Shown here piece after piece: positions 33,681-45,985 of a stretch of DNA of 64,000 nucleotides. The notes beneath the pieces were generated by a model. That model was not told the origin of the DNA. It saw only the letters and a list, made by a program, of their open reading frames with translations, and did no database searches. The stretch is from Folioceros fuciformis (lineage: Eukaryota > Anthocerotophyta > Anthocerotopsida > Anthocerotales). Positions within the stretch are counted from its first letter, which is position 1, and the number at the start of each line of letters is the position of its first letter. A program made the translations under genes and the position numbers. The DNA lies in contig JBNGIO010006285.1 of NCBI GenBank assembly GCA_049999805.1, positions 90,008 through 154,007 on the forward strand, read 5' to 3'.

Positions 33681-33785
33681 AGTGGAGAAGCTTGCGGTCG
33701 GGCCTGCACTGTGATGTTTCATGGTGCTTGAGGGATGCCCGGAGGGACGCAGCCGCTGCAATAGTGAAGGTGAATTCGCGGTAAA

Positions 33786-34361
33786 ATGCTCGGCAAGAGC
33801 AAGGAGGTGAGTGGCAGGTATGGTGGCCCGAACGACCTTACCAGGGTGCTGGCTAAGGGGCTGGATCTTCTCAACAGCAGCTCTCCGGATAGCGACCATG
33901 AATTGCTGGAGCTTGTGAAGAAAGCAAAGCGCGACGGAGAGAAGGAACCGGTCCATCTTTCCAAAAAACTCCGCCCGGGTTTGGATCCGCAAATTTCTGC
34001 TGACCTCTGCTTCCTTTTGCTCCACAGTGAGGGTTATACATACCAACGTGCTCTCTCTTTTTGTGCAGGACGTGCGACGGCAGAGCTCTCGGAAGGGCAA
34101 CAGCTGGGACATCGGTCTTCATCCACTACCGTTCCCGCTGATCATGTATGTTTTGCACTTTCTTCCTTGACCATCTGTTCCGCTGCTGCATTTGCCCTGC
34201 AGCTGACGTGTTGATATCAGGTGGCAAGTGGGGCTGATGCTGGAGCAACCAGTACCTCCTCAGGCAGCATCGGGCATGCTCAGGCGCGTTTGATGAATGT
34301 TATAAGGACTGGGACAGCTCGTGGGCGGGGTGACAAGGCTAAACGTAAGGCCAATCGATAG
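33786..34361 (+). CDS. Uncharacterised 152-residue protein, three exons
   Basis: Exons are 33786-34026, 34069-34145 and 34221-34361, in frame. The N-terminal half is helical and charged (GGPNDLTRVLAKGLDLLN, then DHELLELVKKAKRDGEKEP). The C-terminal half is Ser/Thr/Gly-rich and ends in a basic GRGDKAKRKANR that could be a nuclear localisation signal. The first intron is only 42 bp, which is very short for a plant intron and weakens the model. I do not recognise the family. It begins 105 bp after the preceding small gene on the same strand. Confidence 0.55.
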
Positions 34362-34962
34362 GGGGTATGAGCTTCTTGTGTGAACGTAGTAGCCCTGTAT
34401 CAATTAATTGTCTTTTGCAAACGCTGGGTTGACACATAGTCAGCAATTTTCGCACACATGGTGTCATAATTCGATCGTTTTTCACTTTCTTTCCTCACTA
34501 ATACAGTTCCAAACATGTTAGTTGTTATCTGGCGATGGCCGGCCAGTGAGTTAAAAATCTAACTGCAACCGTAACAAGAATATTGCGCAACCAGCCTCAA
34601 ACTCATGAAACAACCATTCGCAGTCCATAAGCTGGGTCGTATAGGCAACCTCGACACATACGACACCGAAAAAGGAAGCACAAAAGACGCCACTCTCGCT
34701 GAAGAAACTACAATAACTTTCCTCTATATTGTGTACAAGTGGAGATCATTAGTCACCTCTCAAACTGTGGACATCTTGCTTTAACCAGTAACTTCATGTC
34801 CACCTGCCACATCCGTCACATGCAAGGGGAGCTAAGAACCACAACCATAAACCTGCAACGTCTTGAAAATCTGAAGGGACTCAAAAGTTGAACTTTACTA
34901 CGCAGACGTACATTGCAATCTAGTCACGGAAGCACCCGCCTCATACGTTCACAACTTCACGC
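34362..34962. other. 3' region between convergent genes
   Basis: No open frame with recognisable character. It probably carries the 3' untranslated regions of the flanking convergent genes. Confidence 0.5.
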
Positions 34963-37900
34963 TCATCTAGTCGGTGGAACAATGCGATAATGAAGGTATA
35001 GATCGTCTGACTTTTTCCATACGTAAGCCCTTACCGTAGCCAAACTCATCTCTGCAGGTAAAACCTGTAAAACAAAAATTCCAAATTAGAACCAGCCAGG
35101 CCCATCACATCTCGAATAAAAAGATACAAAATTGGCAGGAACAAGTCAATCGAGTAGAATGTCAGAACTGTATTTGGAAAAAAAAAAAACGAACCTGATT
35201 GTTGCACAATATTTCAACAACTGGCTTGACTTGTTGTTGCCAGACCCTTGAGCTTAGGCCCGGCCTGAAGGTAGCGTGTCCATTGGCCTGATGTCCTGAC
35301 TGCCCTGAACTGGACGCCCCTTCAGAACCACCATCATCTAGTGGCTTCTCTACTATCAGCTTTTCAAGAACGTAGTTCACAACCTGCAAGAAAAGAATAA
35401 GCATTCACAGTCACATCACTCCCTTGGCGATCCCAGCGGTAGGAAAAGGACATCGACTCACCTTATGTATTCGCAGGATTCGAGGTGCGCTTAGTTTTCC
35501 TTGAGTGTGAATTTGAAGTGAGGTCCCATCATAAGGATGTAAATAAAAGCTACACCTGCGAAAATGCCACTGCCTGCTCAGAGTAGACTTGCCAAAGACA
35601 TGACTGACCATAGAAACCTAGTCCAATGCATCAGAAAGGGCATTTACACTACAAGTAGAAAGATTGGCCCCCCAATATGAATCTCAAACAGACAAAAAGC
35701 ATGTGAAGGCTACAACGAAAATTATTCGAGGAGTCGGTTGATCAATACTTTGCATACTCTCGTTGAGGAAGGCGATTATGCAAAACGCATTCAATGCACC
35801 ACCACGGAAGGTCTTTGTCGTCGTCTGTACCATCCAGCTCCGTTGCTTTCTTCCGCCATAGGCCACCTTGTGAGCCCTCAGTGATGATGGATGGTGCAAG
35901 CGTTGAGGGAAACTCAAAGGCAGGAAGCACATGTGGGTGGTGATTTTCACTGTCCTCGTGTGCATCATCGGCTGCTACTCTGACAGACCCGTTTTCACCG
36001 TGCCTACCCTCTCGGTGTGAACCATCCCCATTAGGCATGTGAGACAAGCTGGATCTAAGTCTTCTAGCCAACCAATGACTCAGAAGGCCCCTGAGGGTTT
36101 CCTGCCCCAGATTCAACTAAGACATGAAACCATCGCAGGTCAGTGAGCAGCTATTTGTGGAAACAGGCTAGACAAAAGCCTGTGGACAAAAGCCATCAAG
36201 TACCTTTAACTCTTCAGAGGCATTCGGTACTTGCAAGTCAACTGCATACATCTCCGCCGAGAAGCAATTTGGAGTGTCAAGGTGAATAGCGATACTACCA
36301 AGTCTCGTATCCATAGTGAACCAGGCTGGGACACTAACCTGTTGAGACAAGCATCAGAGTGTGCCATACTAATCAGGCACATACTGGCAATGCCTACAGT
36401 CCAACAACCTGGATGAATGCTGGAGAATGGAACAACGTACTCACCATCTCAAACATCTCTTTATCCTTTTCATCGAGTGAAATCTAAACATGGGGAAGAG
36501 GCAAAGGTGAGTTACAGACCATGTCCGTACCGGAGATTTCAAATGAGAACACACGAACGCCATTGCAGCAAACACATATCATCTCTTCAGAAGCACCAAA
36601 AATCACTCCTCCAACTCAGCTCACACCAAACACAGTCACCATACCTTGCCATAGTCTGCAATAACTGCCCCACGTGTGATTTCCCATAGCTTCACCACAC
36701 CGGCTGTGTCCTGTGCAAAACGAGGCCGGCAAACCCTATAATTAGAAAGCTCAGACACAACACACCATACCTTACAATCACAGGCATGTATAACTCAAAC
36801 ATGCAACAGAAAGCTGCAACAACCTGAGTTAGAACATGTCGCCTATCATTCAAAATCGCGTGCCGCACAATACCAGCATTCCCGCTTATCACAGTGTGAG
36901 GCTCTGAATACATAGGAGTCTGGACAACCACAACGAAATTAGCCTACTGCCAGCAGATGATATTATGTGCTCAACTGTCACCACTGAAAGACTGTTTTAT
37001 GGGTTACGGTTACACATACAACCCACAATGCCTTAATAGCCCAGGCCACCAGAATCTAGACCTAGCAATGACTTGCCAAAGCGGAAACAACAACTTATAC
37101 TGGTACATACCGGAGCAGAGCCTTCCAAGCAGGCTCTTGCACGGGCGAAGGGAAGTGATCCAGCCACAAAGGAGCTTGCTCTATGAAGTGACTTCACCTG
37201 GCCCTTCTCCTGAGCAGGCCATTTGTGTAAGGATGAGTCTGTTGTGGCAACCCAAAGCCACTCGCCACCTTGTAATGCCAACTTCTGTACAGGATGTTGC
37301 TCCATGAATAAAAGTGTGCTTTCCCGGGACACCAAATCTGTCAGATACACCTGAAGAGATTGCCACAAAATCAGCCATCATTACCTTCTCATCGTTCACA
37401 ATAGTAAAAGAACCGGTTCAGGCTTCCATCAGCATCAGAGAATTGAAGGAGCTACCGAAAGGTCTCGCCCTCCGCTGTAGACATGGCTAAATGACGGTGT
37501 TGCTGCTAGAGTCCAAACCGAGTCTGTATGAACAGCGTATGAATGTATACAGCGCTGCTGCCCCAGATCCCAGAGACTGCAACAGGCAGAAACTTAAAAT
37601 TAGTTGTTAACAATGGTGAAGCCAAATGGAGGGGACTGTCATGGACATTGCACACAAAGCCTTGAGAACTAGATTACCATAGAGTGAAAAAAACACGCAG
37701 GCTTGGGAAATTTGAAATGAAGGCCACAACATCCGTGAGAAAAAGAGCTCACCGAATCATAGAATCCGAGGATCCTGATAAACAGTACCTGTAAATGCAT
37801 CAGCCATGAACGATCATGGGTCGCACTTAACATGGAAAGAAAATTTCAGACCGGCATGTCCACTAATAATCAACACAGGCTGGATATAAAGCAGTGAGCC

Positions 37901-39744
37901 TGGAACATGCCCATCTCAGAAAAGGTTGATGCCCAAAACCGTCAGTACCCCACAATGAAGGCATTATGCATGTAAAACGGTATCCAGTGCTAATTAAGAC
38001 CACAAAACGTCCACGCTTCGGTTAATAGGAAAAATTGACCAACCATCCTGTAAAAGGCACCTGTAGATGCCCTTCCCAGAGAGGGAACAACAAATGCCAA
38101 CTTACAACGAATGCCAGACGTGATCAGCAGTACTGGCCTAGCACAGCTGTATAAACACTACGAAAGAGCACGCTTTCAGCCTCTGCCCACACAGTGAAAG
38201 AGAAGCAACATTGGGACTAGAGCCTCATGACTGCACAAAGCCATCACCAGAAACAAATTTGGGTTGTCGCACTGACGAGGGACTCATATATGACAGGGTA
38301 TGGACACACAATCAAACCTATACCTTTCTGAAGAGTCCAGAAGTAGTGCTCGAACATTATCTGTATGCCCTTTCAACTTCATTTGCTTGGCTCCTGTTCT
38401 AGGATCCCAAACTCGAATTGCCTGATCGGACAAGGAAGGACTACGTCAGTATGGTTCCCCGAGTGGAGGGGAATGGTGGGAAAAGAAGCACAAAATATTG
38501 CAAGCAAACCAAGCTACCTTTTCAGTGCCTCCAGACACTAGAACAGTGCCAGATTCATTAATGGCGAGAGAATAGACGGACTCCTTGTGACCCTTGGCTG
38601 GTAGCGGAATGTAGCCAGACGAAGGGTTGGCAAGGGGAGGAGCAGCGTTGTTACTGCTGAAATTCGAGCGGTCTAGGCCAGGTCCACCGGAGGTAGGAAC
38701 TGGAGCAGGACCAGTACTTGAAGGATGGGCTCTATCGAATACAGCCTCTTCTGCACCTCCACTGCCTGCCCTTGCAACAGGTTTCATGGCGGCCTCGAGG
38801 TCCCATAGAAACACTTCACGTCCCAAACCGCCGGATGCAACGACATTTGTCTGGCCCAACACAGGGAGCGTGTCGTGGTCAGCACTAGAATACTGCATGC
38901 CCTGCATGCCTTGAGACCTACCCCACGTGACTAGCGCCACACGAAAGTTGCAAAATTCACGAGTGCCTGGTAGCAGCCCGCAGCTGTAGGCACGTATTAC
39001 TCACATGCCTTGCGGCAGCCAAAGAAGTGACATAGTCGGTGTGCTGCCTGAAAGTCCTGGTGCATTCACCATAAGACGAGGCCCGCCAGGTCTGCCAAAG
39101 CCATCATGCAGCACAAGGTCATCCCTTTTTTCCTTCCCCTAACCCAACTCACTCGAAACGAGGTAAGCTGAAACAAGGTCCGTACCTTGATAGTGGTATC
39201 CGACGAGCACGAAACGAGTGTATCGTCCCCAGTCAGCACCACATCATTCACCTGAGGCGAGCCGAGTCAAGGCGAGCCGAGCAAACAGCGTGCAAAAAGA
39301 GAAAAAAAATTACAGCTGAAAAGCAGCCCGAGGACGCGGGATCCGCATGCATACCCAGTCGACATGCGACTCGAAAGTGGCCCGGCATACGGCAACTTCA
39401 TCCCCCAGTTCCCATCTCCGGATGGTGCCATCCCGGCTGCCAGAAAAGAGGTCACCGTCTCGGCCGTCGCGCGCATACGGGTTGGTGGTGATCAGTGTGT
39501 TGATCCCGGAGCAGTGCTGCACAAGGCATGAGAGGGGGCACAAAAGGGGCGCACATGGCAGGGACATAGGGATGTCCGTGAGACGCGAATTGGCAGGCAT
39601 GACGGAAAATTCAGCGGGCTCCGGAATCGTATGCAGCACCTTGGAGTCGTTAGAGTCGCGCAGCACGTATGTGAGGCGGCGTTCCTTGCGAGGGCGGGCG
39701 GCATTGGCGGCATTTCCTGTGCTGCCCACGCGATGCATGCTCAC
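34963..39744 (-). CDS. WDR48: WDR48/UAF1-like WD40 activator of deubiquitinases, many exons
   Basis: Order on the minus strand: 39744-39641 (start, [14 protein letters not shown]), 39517-39358 ([20 protein letters not shown]), about 39250-39197 ([13 protein letters not shown]), about 39085-39007 ([20 protein letters not shown]), about 38910-38522 ([19 protein letters not shown], then [20 protein letters not shown]), 38422-38330 ([20 protein letters not shown]), then repeats to about 37040, [15 protein letters not shown] near 36850, [15 protein letters not shown] near 36330, and the C-terminal [13 protein letters not shown] ending at 34963. This follows human WDR48 from end to end: eight-blade propeller plus a C-terminal ubiquitin-like (SLD) region. 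UAF1 activates USP1, USP12 and USP46 in animals. The blade at 38910-38522 carries a Gly/Pro/Ser-rich insertion of about 60 residues. Exon borders beyond those listed are approximate. Confidence 0.9.
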
Positions 39745-40561
39745 AATCTCCGCTCCCGCGCATCCGCTGCTGCACCTCCTGCTGCTGCGTCTGCTGCTGC
39801 TGCTGCTGCGATCACCTCATCCTCCTCCGGCTGCCGCATTCACACGGCTCCTGGGTCCTGGTTCCCGTCTCCTCCCCCGTCTCGTCTCGTCTCGGCTCCG
39901 CTCGTCTCGTCTAGCCCTCGTCTCTACACTCCACGCGATCGCTCGCACTTGGACTTGCCTTCCTCCTGATGCAGCTGGCCGCTCCTTCCTGGCTTTGCCT
40001 GGAAATGAAGTCTCCACTCCGGTCACAGACCTAGCGGGTCCCTCACTTTCCCTTTTTCGCTTACATGGCAAACCAGAGGACATGCCTCTATTCCTTTCGC
40101 CCTCTCTTTCTTTCAGTTTTTAATTCCCAACACATATATACATACCCGCACATATACATATCAATACAGCACAGCCAGCACGTTACATCGGTAAACGCAT
40201 CTTCCGCCAGCCTGCTGACAAAGACGCATCGCCCCTGGTAGACTAGGTACCCAATCTTTAAAAGAATATCTATAAAATTTCACATTTTGTTAATTAGCCA
40301 CTTATATTTTTTAATTTCATATTACCATATTATAAATTATTAAAAATATTATATAGTATTATGATGATATTAGTAAGATTATTCACAGCTGTTGGTAAGC
40401 ATATTGCTCCTAGGGAAAGGCCCATCCCTTCCGGGCCATCCAACACAAGTCCATGACTTGATTCTTTCGTACATCATTTTCTAGAAGTAATAAGTAGCTC
40501 TCATTAGGGAAGGAGGAGTTAAGTAGTTCCATTTCAAACCAACCCTTTTGATCCTAGATGG

Positions 40562-40800
40562 AGCCTATCATTCTACTCCATGATAGAGCTTGCAGGAGAC
40601 ATAGTCCATTTTGTCTTGAAGGAGCATGATAGAGCTTGGAGGAGACATAGTTAATTTTGTCTTGAAGGAGTGAAATGTAGAAGAAACTTGGACATAATTG
40701 AGGACACTATCATTCTACTCCATGATAGAGCTTGGAGGAGACAGTCGATTTTGTCTTGAAGGAGTGAAATGTAGAAGAAACTTGGACATAATTGGTACAT
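40562..40800. repeat. Local duplication of a segment of about 85-130 bp
   Basis: CATGATAGAGCTTG followed by AGGAGACA and TTTTGTCTTGAAGGAG occurs near 40579, 40625 and 40712. The second and third copies also share GAAATGTAGAAGAAACTTGG. The copies differ by small deletions. Confidence 0.8.
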
Positions 40801-40964
40801 TTCTCATCCAGAGAGCACAGCTGATGAAATCAATGAATGATCAAAATCAATGAAGGTGTGCAAGGAACGGCTGTTTCCTGGAATTCAGAGCATGAGGCAA
40901 AGGCTTGCTGTGATCTTTGGATGTTCATCTGTATCCCTGTGACCCATTTGCATGTTCATCCCGT

Positions 40965-41070
40965 ATGACTCCTTTGCATGATCTCCTGTGATTCCTTTGC
41001 ATGATCTCCTGTGACTCCTTTGCATGATCTCCTGTGACTCCTTTGCATGATCTCGGTGACTCCCGTGCAT
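40965..41070. repeat. Minisatellite of about 23 bp, four to five copies
   Basis: CTCCTTTGCATGATCTC recurs at regular spacing with small changes (GTGATTCC or GTGACTCC). The open frames over it on the minus strand (MQRSHRRSCK-type repeats) are products of the repeat. Confidence 0.85.
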
Positions 41071-41610
41071 GTTCATCCGTCTCCACAGGGACTCCTTCCT
41101 GTCGACATGTCCCCGCGTGCACAGCATGAGGTTTCTCTCCTTCACCAGACTCTGCTCAGTGTATCAGAAGTCTGGAATCAATGCCGCTGCCTAGGGTTTC
41201 GATGCACTGCAAGTAGGCGTGAAAATAATCCATACAGTCCACTTAAGGCTGTAGGGTGACAGGATCACCTAGAGGCTCGGTTCCGGCCATACTCTGGGTG
41301 AGGGTGAGGGCAGAGAGGTGTCCACGCGGCATGTCAGCACCACGATCACCACAACACCGCATATTTCTCCTTCTCACACTCCTCCGAGACGCTCTTGACG
41401 CAGTGGCAGCGACTGGGATGGAACTGGACAGCTGGTTCAGCATGATCTCAATACAATACGTGCTCAGGAGGGGCCTTACTGGATTAGGCATCACGAAGAT
41501 CGGAAGTCCAGAGTCTGGACAACCGAAGGCTAAACAGACACACACGCCCTAAGGGGAGCATGGAAACGCAGGCATCAGACTAACAGCAGACCTAAGCCGT
41601 CACTTCCCGC

Positions 41611-41653
41611 AAGGGATAAAAATTCTATCAACTGGTCAGAATTCTTATCCCTT
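41611..41653. other. Perfect-but-one 16-bp inverted repeat (hairpin)
   Basis: The left arm AAGGGATAAAAATTCT (41611-41626) pairs with the right arm AGAATTCTTATCCCTT (41638-41653) with a single mismatch and an 11-nt loop. No U-tract or coding context suggests a role; a small transposon remnant or a folded RNA are both possible. Confidence 0.7.
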
Positions 41654-42103
41654 ACCGGCAGGAAGAGGAAAGGCCGCCATAGCCGAAACATAGCTCCTCA
41701 GAGGTCCGTCAAGCCACCGGGCGTCCTCCAAGAGGCAAGTGCAGCATAGCCAAGTCGAGGGACTGGTCAGTCGTGAAAATTAGTATAGACTTGATGCCAA
41801 AGGCGGAATTACTTCCTCTCTACCTTCAAATCCGAGTCCCCGTGCAATATTAACTAAATCGGTGTTAATAGGCCTAGGCCAAGAATGGAATACAAGATGC
41901 ACATGTAAGGAAATTTATGCGCTAGATTTGTTAGTTTGCTGGGAGCCCTAAAGCAACCTGCGCCTATACATGTATGTATGTATGTATGAGTGGAAGGGTT
42001 TCCATGGTAGAACCCGTCCATTAAGTCCGTGGAGTGCCAATCGTGAATTCTTTCTGAAGTCTTTCTTCGGCCGGCGCGGGTGACCTATCTTCAAGCGCTC
42101 AGG

Positions 42104-43186
42104 ATGGCAGAGCGAGCTGGAGGCGAGAGGTCAGGTGGTGGCGGCGACAGAGGTGGTTTCGGGCGGGGCTTCGGAGGCGGCGGCGGACGAGGGGAAGGAG
42201 GAGGTCGTGGCCGTGGAGATGGAGGCGGCCGTGGAGGCCGGGGTGGTGGCGGAGACCGCCGGGGCGGACGCAGGGGTGCCAAGAGGGATGAGGAAGAGAA
42301 GTGGGTGCCGGTCACCAAGCTGGGCCGACTGGTGAAGGAGGGCAAAATCCGCTCCCTGGAGCAGATTTATTTGTTCTCTCTCCACATCAAGGAACACCAG
42401 ATTGTGGAGTTCTTCCTCGGGGCAGCTCTGAAGGATGAGGTGATGAAGATCATGCCCGTGCAGAAGCAGACCCGGGCCGGCCAGCGCACCCGCTTCAAGG
42501 CGTTCGTTGTGGTCGGGGACAGTAACGGCCATGTCGGTTTGGGCGTGAAGTGCTCTAAGGAGGTGGCTACTGCTATCCGGGGTGCGATCATCGTGGCCAA
42601 GCTGTCCGTCATCCCCGTTCGCAGAGGGTACTGGGGTAACAAGATTGGGAAGCCGCACACTGTGCCCTGCAAGGTTACGGGGAAGTGCGGCTCTGTTACC
42701 GTGAGGTTGGTACCTGCTCCCAGAGGTTCTGGTATCGTGGCCGCCCGCGTGCCGAAGAAGGTTTTGCAGTTCGCAGGAATCGAGGACGTGTTCACCTCCT
42801 CTCGCGGTTCCACCAAGACGCTCGGAAATTTTGTCAAGGTAATGGTTTTTCTGGCCCCGCCGGCCCTTTCGACTGTTAGGGTCGGTTTTAGGGTTTTCTT
42901 ATCTTAGTGTCCTTTTGGTGCTGCAGTCCTCCGATTGCTTTTTGTGAGTCACGCAAGGTTTTCGTTTTTGCCTGTGTGGTCAGCTCGGACTCGTGCTCAT
43001 GTTCGGTCTCGCTTGTGGTTTTGTCAGGCAACCTTCCAGTGCTTGCTGAAGACTTACGGGTTTTTGACGCCGGACTTGTGGAAGGAGACTAGGTTTACAA
43101 AGTCTCCATTCCAGGAGTTTACTGATTTCCTGGCCAAGCCCCACAAGATTAGTGCTATTGAGGATGTAGACAAGACGCCCTATTGA
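42104..43186 (+). CDS. RPS2: 40S ribosomal protein S2 (uS5)
   Basis: Exons 42104-42838 and 43028-43186 give 297 residues. The N-terminus is a Gly/Arg-rich stretch of about 50 residues as in eukaryotic S2. The S5 RNA-binding domain follows ([16 protein letters not shown], then [19 protein letters not shown]), then the C-terminal S5 fold ([18 protein letters not shown]) and [17 protein letters not shown] in exon 2. uS5 lies at the mRNA entry site of the small subunit and is needed for decoding accuracy. The start at 42104 ([11 protein letters not shown]) is preferred over an in-frame start at 42080, since S2 proteins begin with this MAER/GGG pattern. The RGG stretch is a typical arginine-methylation target, known for the family. 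Confidence 0.97.
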
Positions 43187-43624
43187 GAACTTTTTCTGTT
43201 TGGAGTTGCCGTGGCTCCTAATGCCGTAGTAGGCATTCCTGGTAGCCCTTTTTTGTACTGGCTTCATCATGTTGCCTCAAGCGTAAATCTCACAATTTGG
43301 TTTGGCACCAACATCCGAGTCTTTTATGTTTTTGGTTGGCCTCGTAGGCTTGAGGTAGCGGTTTTGGGTTTTCACGAGCATGTTTTATTAATTGGTCTGG
43401 ACGGATACCCTGCCCTGCGCAAGATGCTGGCTATCTCACCTCAAGATGCGCTATTTCACTTCTAGAAGACTCGATTTGTTCTGAAGTGTTCGGAGCAGAC
43501 TGCCCTTGCTCATGCTGGTTACATCTCCATCTGTCCTTTTTCAGGTGAATGTGCAGAAGATATAACGCCACCGAATGGAGACGTTCTTCACTGGACTAGT
43601 TTGCTGCTCGTGTTCGTCACTGAA
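43187..43624. other. 3' region between convergent RPS2 and UBA-like genes
   Basis: An 84-codon frame at 43211-43465 has no family character and lies where the RPS2 3' untranslated region is expected. Confidence 0.55.
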
Positions 43625-44273
43625 CTAGAAGATATGCAACACGAAGTGTGCGATGGCCTTGTCTCTGTCGTTGTCGTAGAGACGTAATGCTCCAGCAATT
43701 GCTGCTGACGGGAAGCCCATCTCTCGCAACAACAGGTACGAAGGGCAGAACCCCAGGATCTGCAAGAAAGCAGACTTCTGTGTACTAGACTAATTTAAGT
43801 TTTGCGATGAAAATGAATTGCGGCAGAGCACAGTTCCGAGGGCCAAACCTGACCTTATCTTGAACGTCGCCGAATGTTACTAAGGCCATGGCAACGGCCT
43901 CTCTGTCCAAGCCCATTTCGACATACCTGGCTTCTACCGGATCTTCGGCCACGGCCTGACAATTTTTTCGTTAGTTTAGCTCCAGCTTAACAGAAATGCA
44001 TACAAGCCTTAGAGCCAACAAATGGCATGGGGAACTCACAGATGTTACGACAGAACCATCCTGCCGAGCACCCAATTCATAATCTGCAACCACGCGTCGC
44101 TCAAAGTCGAAGTCAGGTTGAAAGACGCTTTGCGACACATCCCTGGCTAGAGGCTGCAATGTGGCAGGCCCTGCCACTTGGTACTCGGCATTCATCACCA
44201 TTTTAATCCCATTGCCATCTCCTTGGCCTCCTTCTCCGAGCACAGGAGGGGGAATCGCATCGGGCTGGGCCAT
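43625..44273 (-). CDS. UBA-like domain protein of 156 residues, three exons
   Basis: Exons are 44040-44273, 43854-43955 and 43625-43759, in frame. The N-terminal half is unstructured and Gly/Pro-rich, with DFDFERRVVADYELG near its end. The C-terminal half has two short helical repeats, each resembling a UBA three-helix bundle: ARYVEMGLDREAVAMALVTF and LLREMGFPSAAIAGALRLY, each with the MG(L/F) turn. UBA domains bind ubiquitin or polyubiquitin, so a role as an adaptor is likely but not shown. Plants have similar small UBA proteins with unknown partners. It is divergent from TADA, with 354 bp between the start codons. Confidence 0.75.
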
Positions 44274-44627
44274 ACGGGGCTGGTTCCCACTTAGCCTTGG
44301 CCTTCAATATTTCTGGTTATGGCTTCTTGATTCATTCTTGGTTTTTTTTTTTGTTTTTGGTGGCCTTGTTTGGATTTTTCCTCTCTACCCTACACTGGCA
44401 TGGACTGGATTGGACGGAGTCCTGAATCCCTCTTCCCCCCCACGTCAAGGGACATCAGACGAAGTGTGTAACGTGATTAAAGGCGCACCCTGCCTTAGGA
44501 GGTCTCGGATGCAGGAAGAACGCACCACTGATTTCCTGGCGACCACGTCCCGTGAGAGTTTCTTTTGCGGGCTCGCATCCAGAAATAGTGGTTAAATGTG
44601 AGAGGCGGGCGATAAAATTACCTCATA

Positions 44628-45985
44628 ATGTTCGTTATTTTGATGGTGCTCATTGCTGCTCCGTGCTTGGCACTTCTTGGGGCATCCCAAAACAGAACAG
44701 GGAGAGCAAGGCAGGATCTGGAGTTCACATGTGGCAGAATGGAAACTGGGTGCTTCGCACTCAACTTGACGAGGATGTGCTGCATGCAGCGGAGACTAAC
44801 ATGCCAGGATGGCAGGAAAGTATATGCCCCGGACTGGCAGAGCATCCACAGGCTCCGGACTGTCAGGGAACCTCTTCGCCTGGTGCGGGCTAAAACAGGC
44901 GGTAGGCAGCGGACATACCAGCAGCTTGATGCTACGCACCAAAATGCGGAAGACGAGGTCTACATGCAAATGGCGTTGGAGGAGGCGAGGAAAGCCTTTC
45001 TCGCTGGAGACGTGCCCGTGGGCGCTGTGTTGGTGCATCAGGGGGACGTTGTGGCTAGAGCGTTTAATAGGTATGCCAGAAGAACATCCCTAGGTTGTAG
45101 AGGGCTGAGGAATGTGCCTGGATGGAAGCTTTCCCAAGGAGCTGAGAAATCTGCACGAGCAGCACGCATGCTCTTGTGTGTTGTCTTGTGTTGTGGAGCG
45201 GGTGGAGTGGAAGCTTGCTCACAAGAAGCTGAGGGATGACCTTGTCCAGAAAGAACGGATGTTGTGTGGTGTGGAGGGCATCTCACAGGGAGTTGAGGAA
45301 TGTTGTGCAGAGTGGAAGCCGAGGGTGATCCCACTGCACATGCTGAAATGCTGTGCATCCAGCGTGCTGCTTTAGTTCTTGGGGGTTGGAGATTGCTGGT
45401 AGGCTATGTCGTGATGGTCTCCTGGCACCGTTGGGAGTATCATCTGGACTGTTTCTTACACTTTTGTGTTTACGTCGTGTCTCAGGACTCAACACTCTAC
45501 GTGACGCTGGAACCTTGTCCAATGTGCGCTGGAGCTTTGCTTCAGGCTCGGGTAGGGCAGGTTGTGTGGGGGGCGAAGAATACATTGCTCGGTGCTGATG
45601 GCAGCTGGATCAGGTAGGAAGCGAGCAATTCATGCGAGAAGCCTTTGCAAACAGGGTTTGTTATTTAACATCAATCCGTTCTGGTTGGTTGGTGGTTCGC
45701 AGCCTCTTTCCCAAAAAGAACGAGTCGGTGCATTGTAAAGACCGTGCTGACACCAGCAATGGAGAAGGGCCAATCCATCCGTTCCATCCAGACGTGATCG
45801 TAAGACGTGGGGTGCTTGCTCCCAGATGCTCGCAAATGATGAAGAGCTTCTTCCAGATGAGAAGGAAGTCGGGGCGAAAGTCAGTTCGTCGCTCCGGAAT
45901 CTCTCGTCATCCACTTATTCGGCTGCTCCTGGTTTGGGCGGGACAAGCAATCAAGGCCTTTCACAGGAAATTGTCCAGGAAATAA
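44628..45985 (+). CDS. TADA: tRNA-specific adenosine deaminase (TADA type), plastid-like
   Basis: Exons are 44628-45070, 45311-45398, 45486-45613 and 45703-45985, in frame, 313 residues. The deaminase fold keeps the zinc and catalytic residues: His and Glu in DPTAHAEMLCIQ, and the two Cys in EPCPMCAGALLQ. VVWGAKNTLLGADGSW and HPFHPDVIVRRGVL match the plant chloroplast enzyme. It converts A34 to inosine in the anticodon of tRNA-Arg(ACG), allowing CGN decoding in plastids. The N-terminus begins MFVILMVLIAAPCLALLG and has about 125 residues before the deaminase. The Arabidopsis protein has a long extra N-terminal region; this one does not, at least in the visible exons. Confidence 0.92.

Larger units (their letters stand above)
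39745..42103. other. Intergenic region with short repeats
   Basis: Starts with a CTG-rich microsatellite (about 39772-39810) in the WDR48 leader or promoter. An AT-rich stretch lies at 40250-40390 and a TATG microsatellite at about 41970-41988. The tandem repeats and hairpin are listed separately. No conserved gene was seen. Confidence 0.5.

Noticed and set aside
40885-41145. Minus-strand frame with repeated HAKESQEIM peptides
   Set aside because: Translation of the 23-bp minisatellite.
42131-42658. Antisense frames of 84 to 175 codons over RPS2
   Set aside because: Products of the Gly/Arg codons of S2; no domain and no independent splice signals.
43211-43465. An 84-codon frame after RPS2
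   Set aside because: No domain character, and it lies where the RPS2 3' untranslated region is expected.
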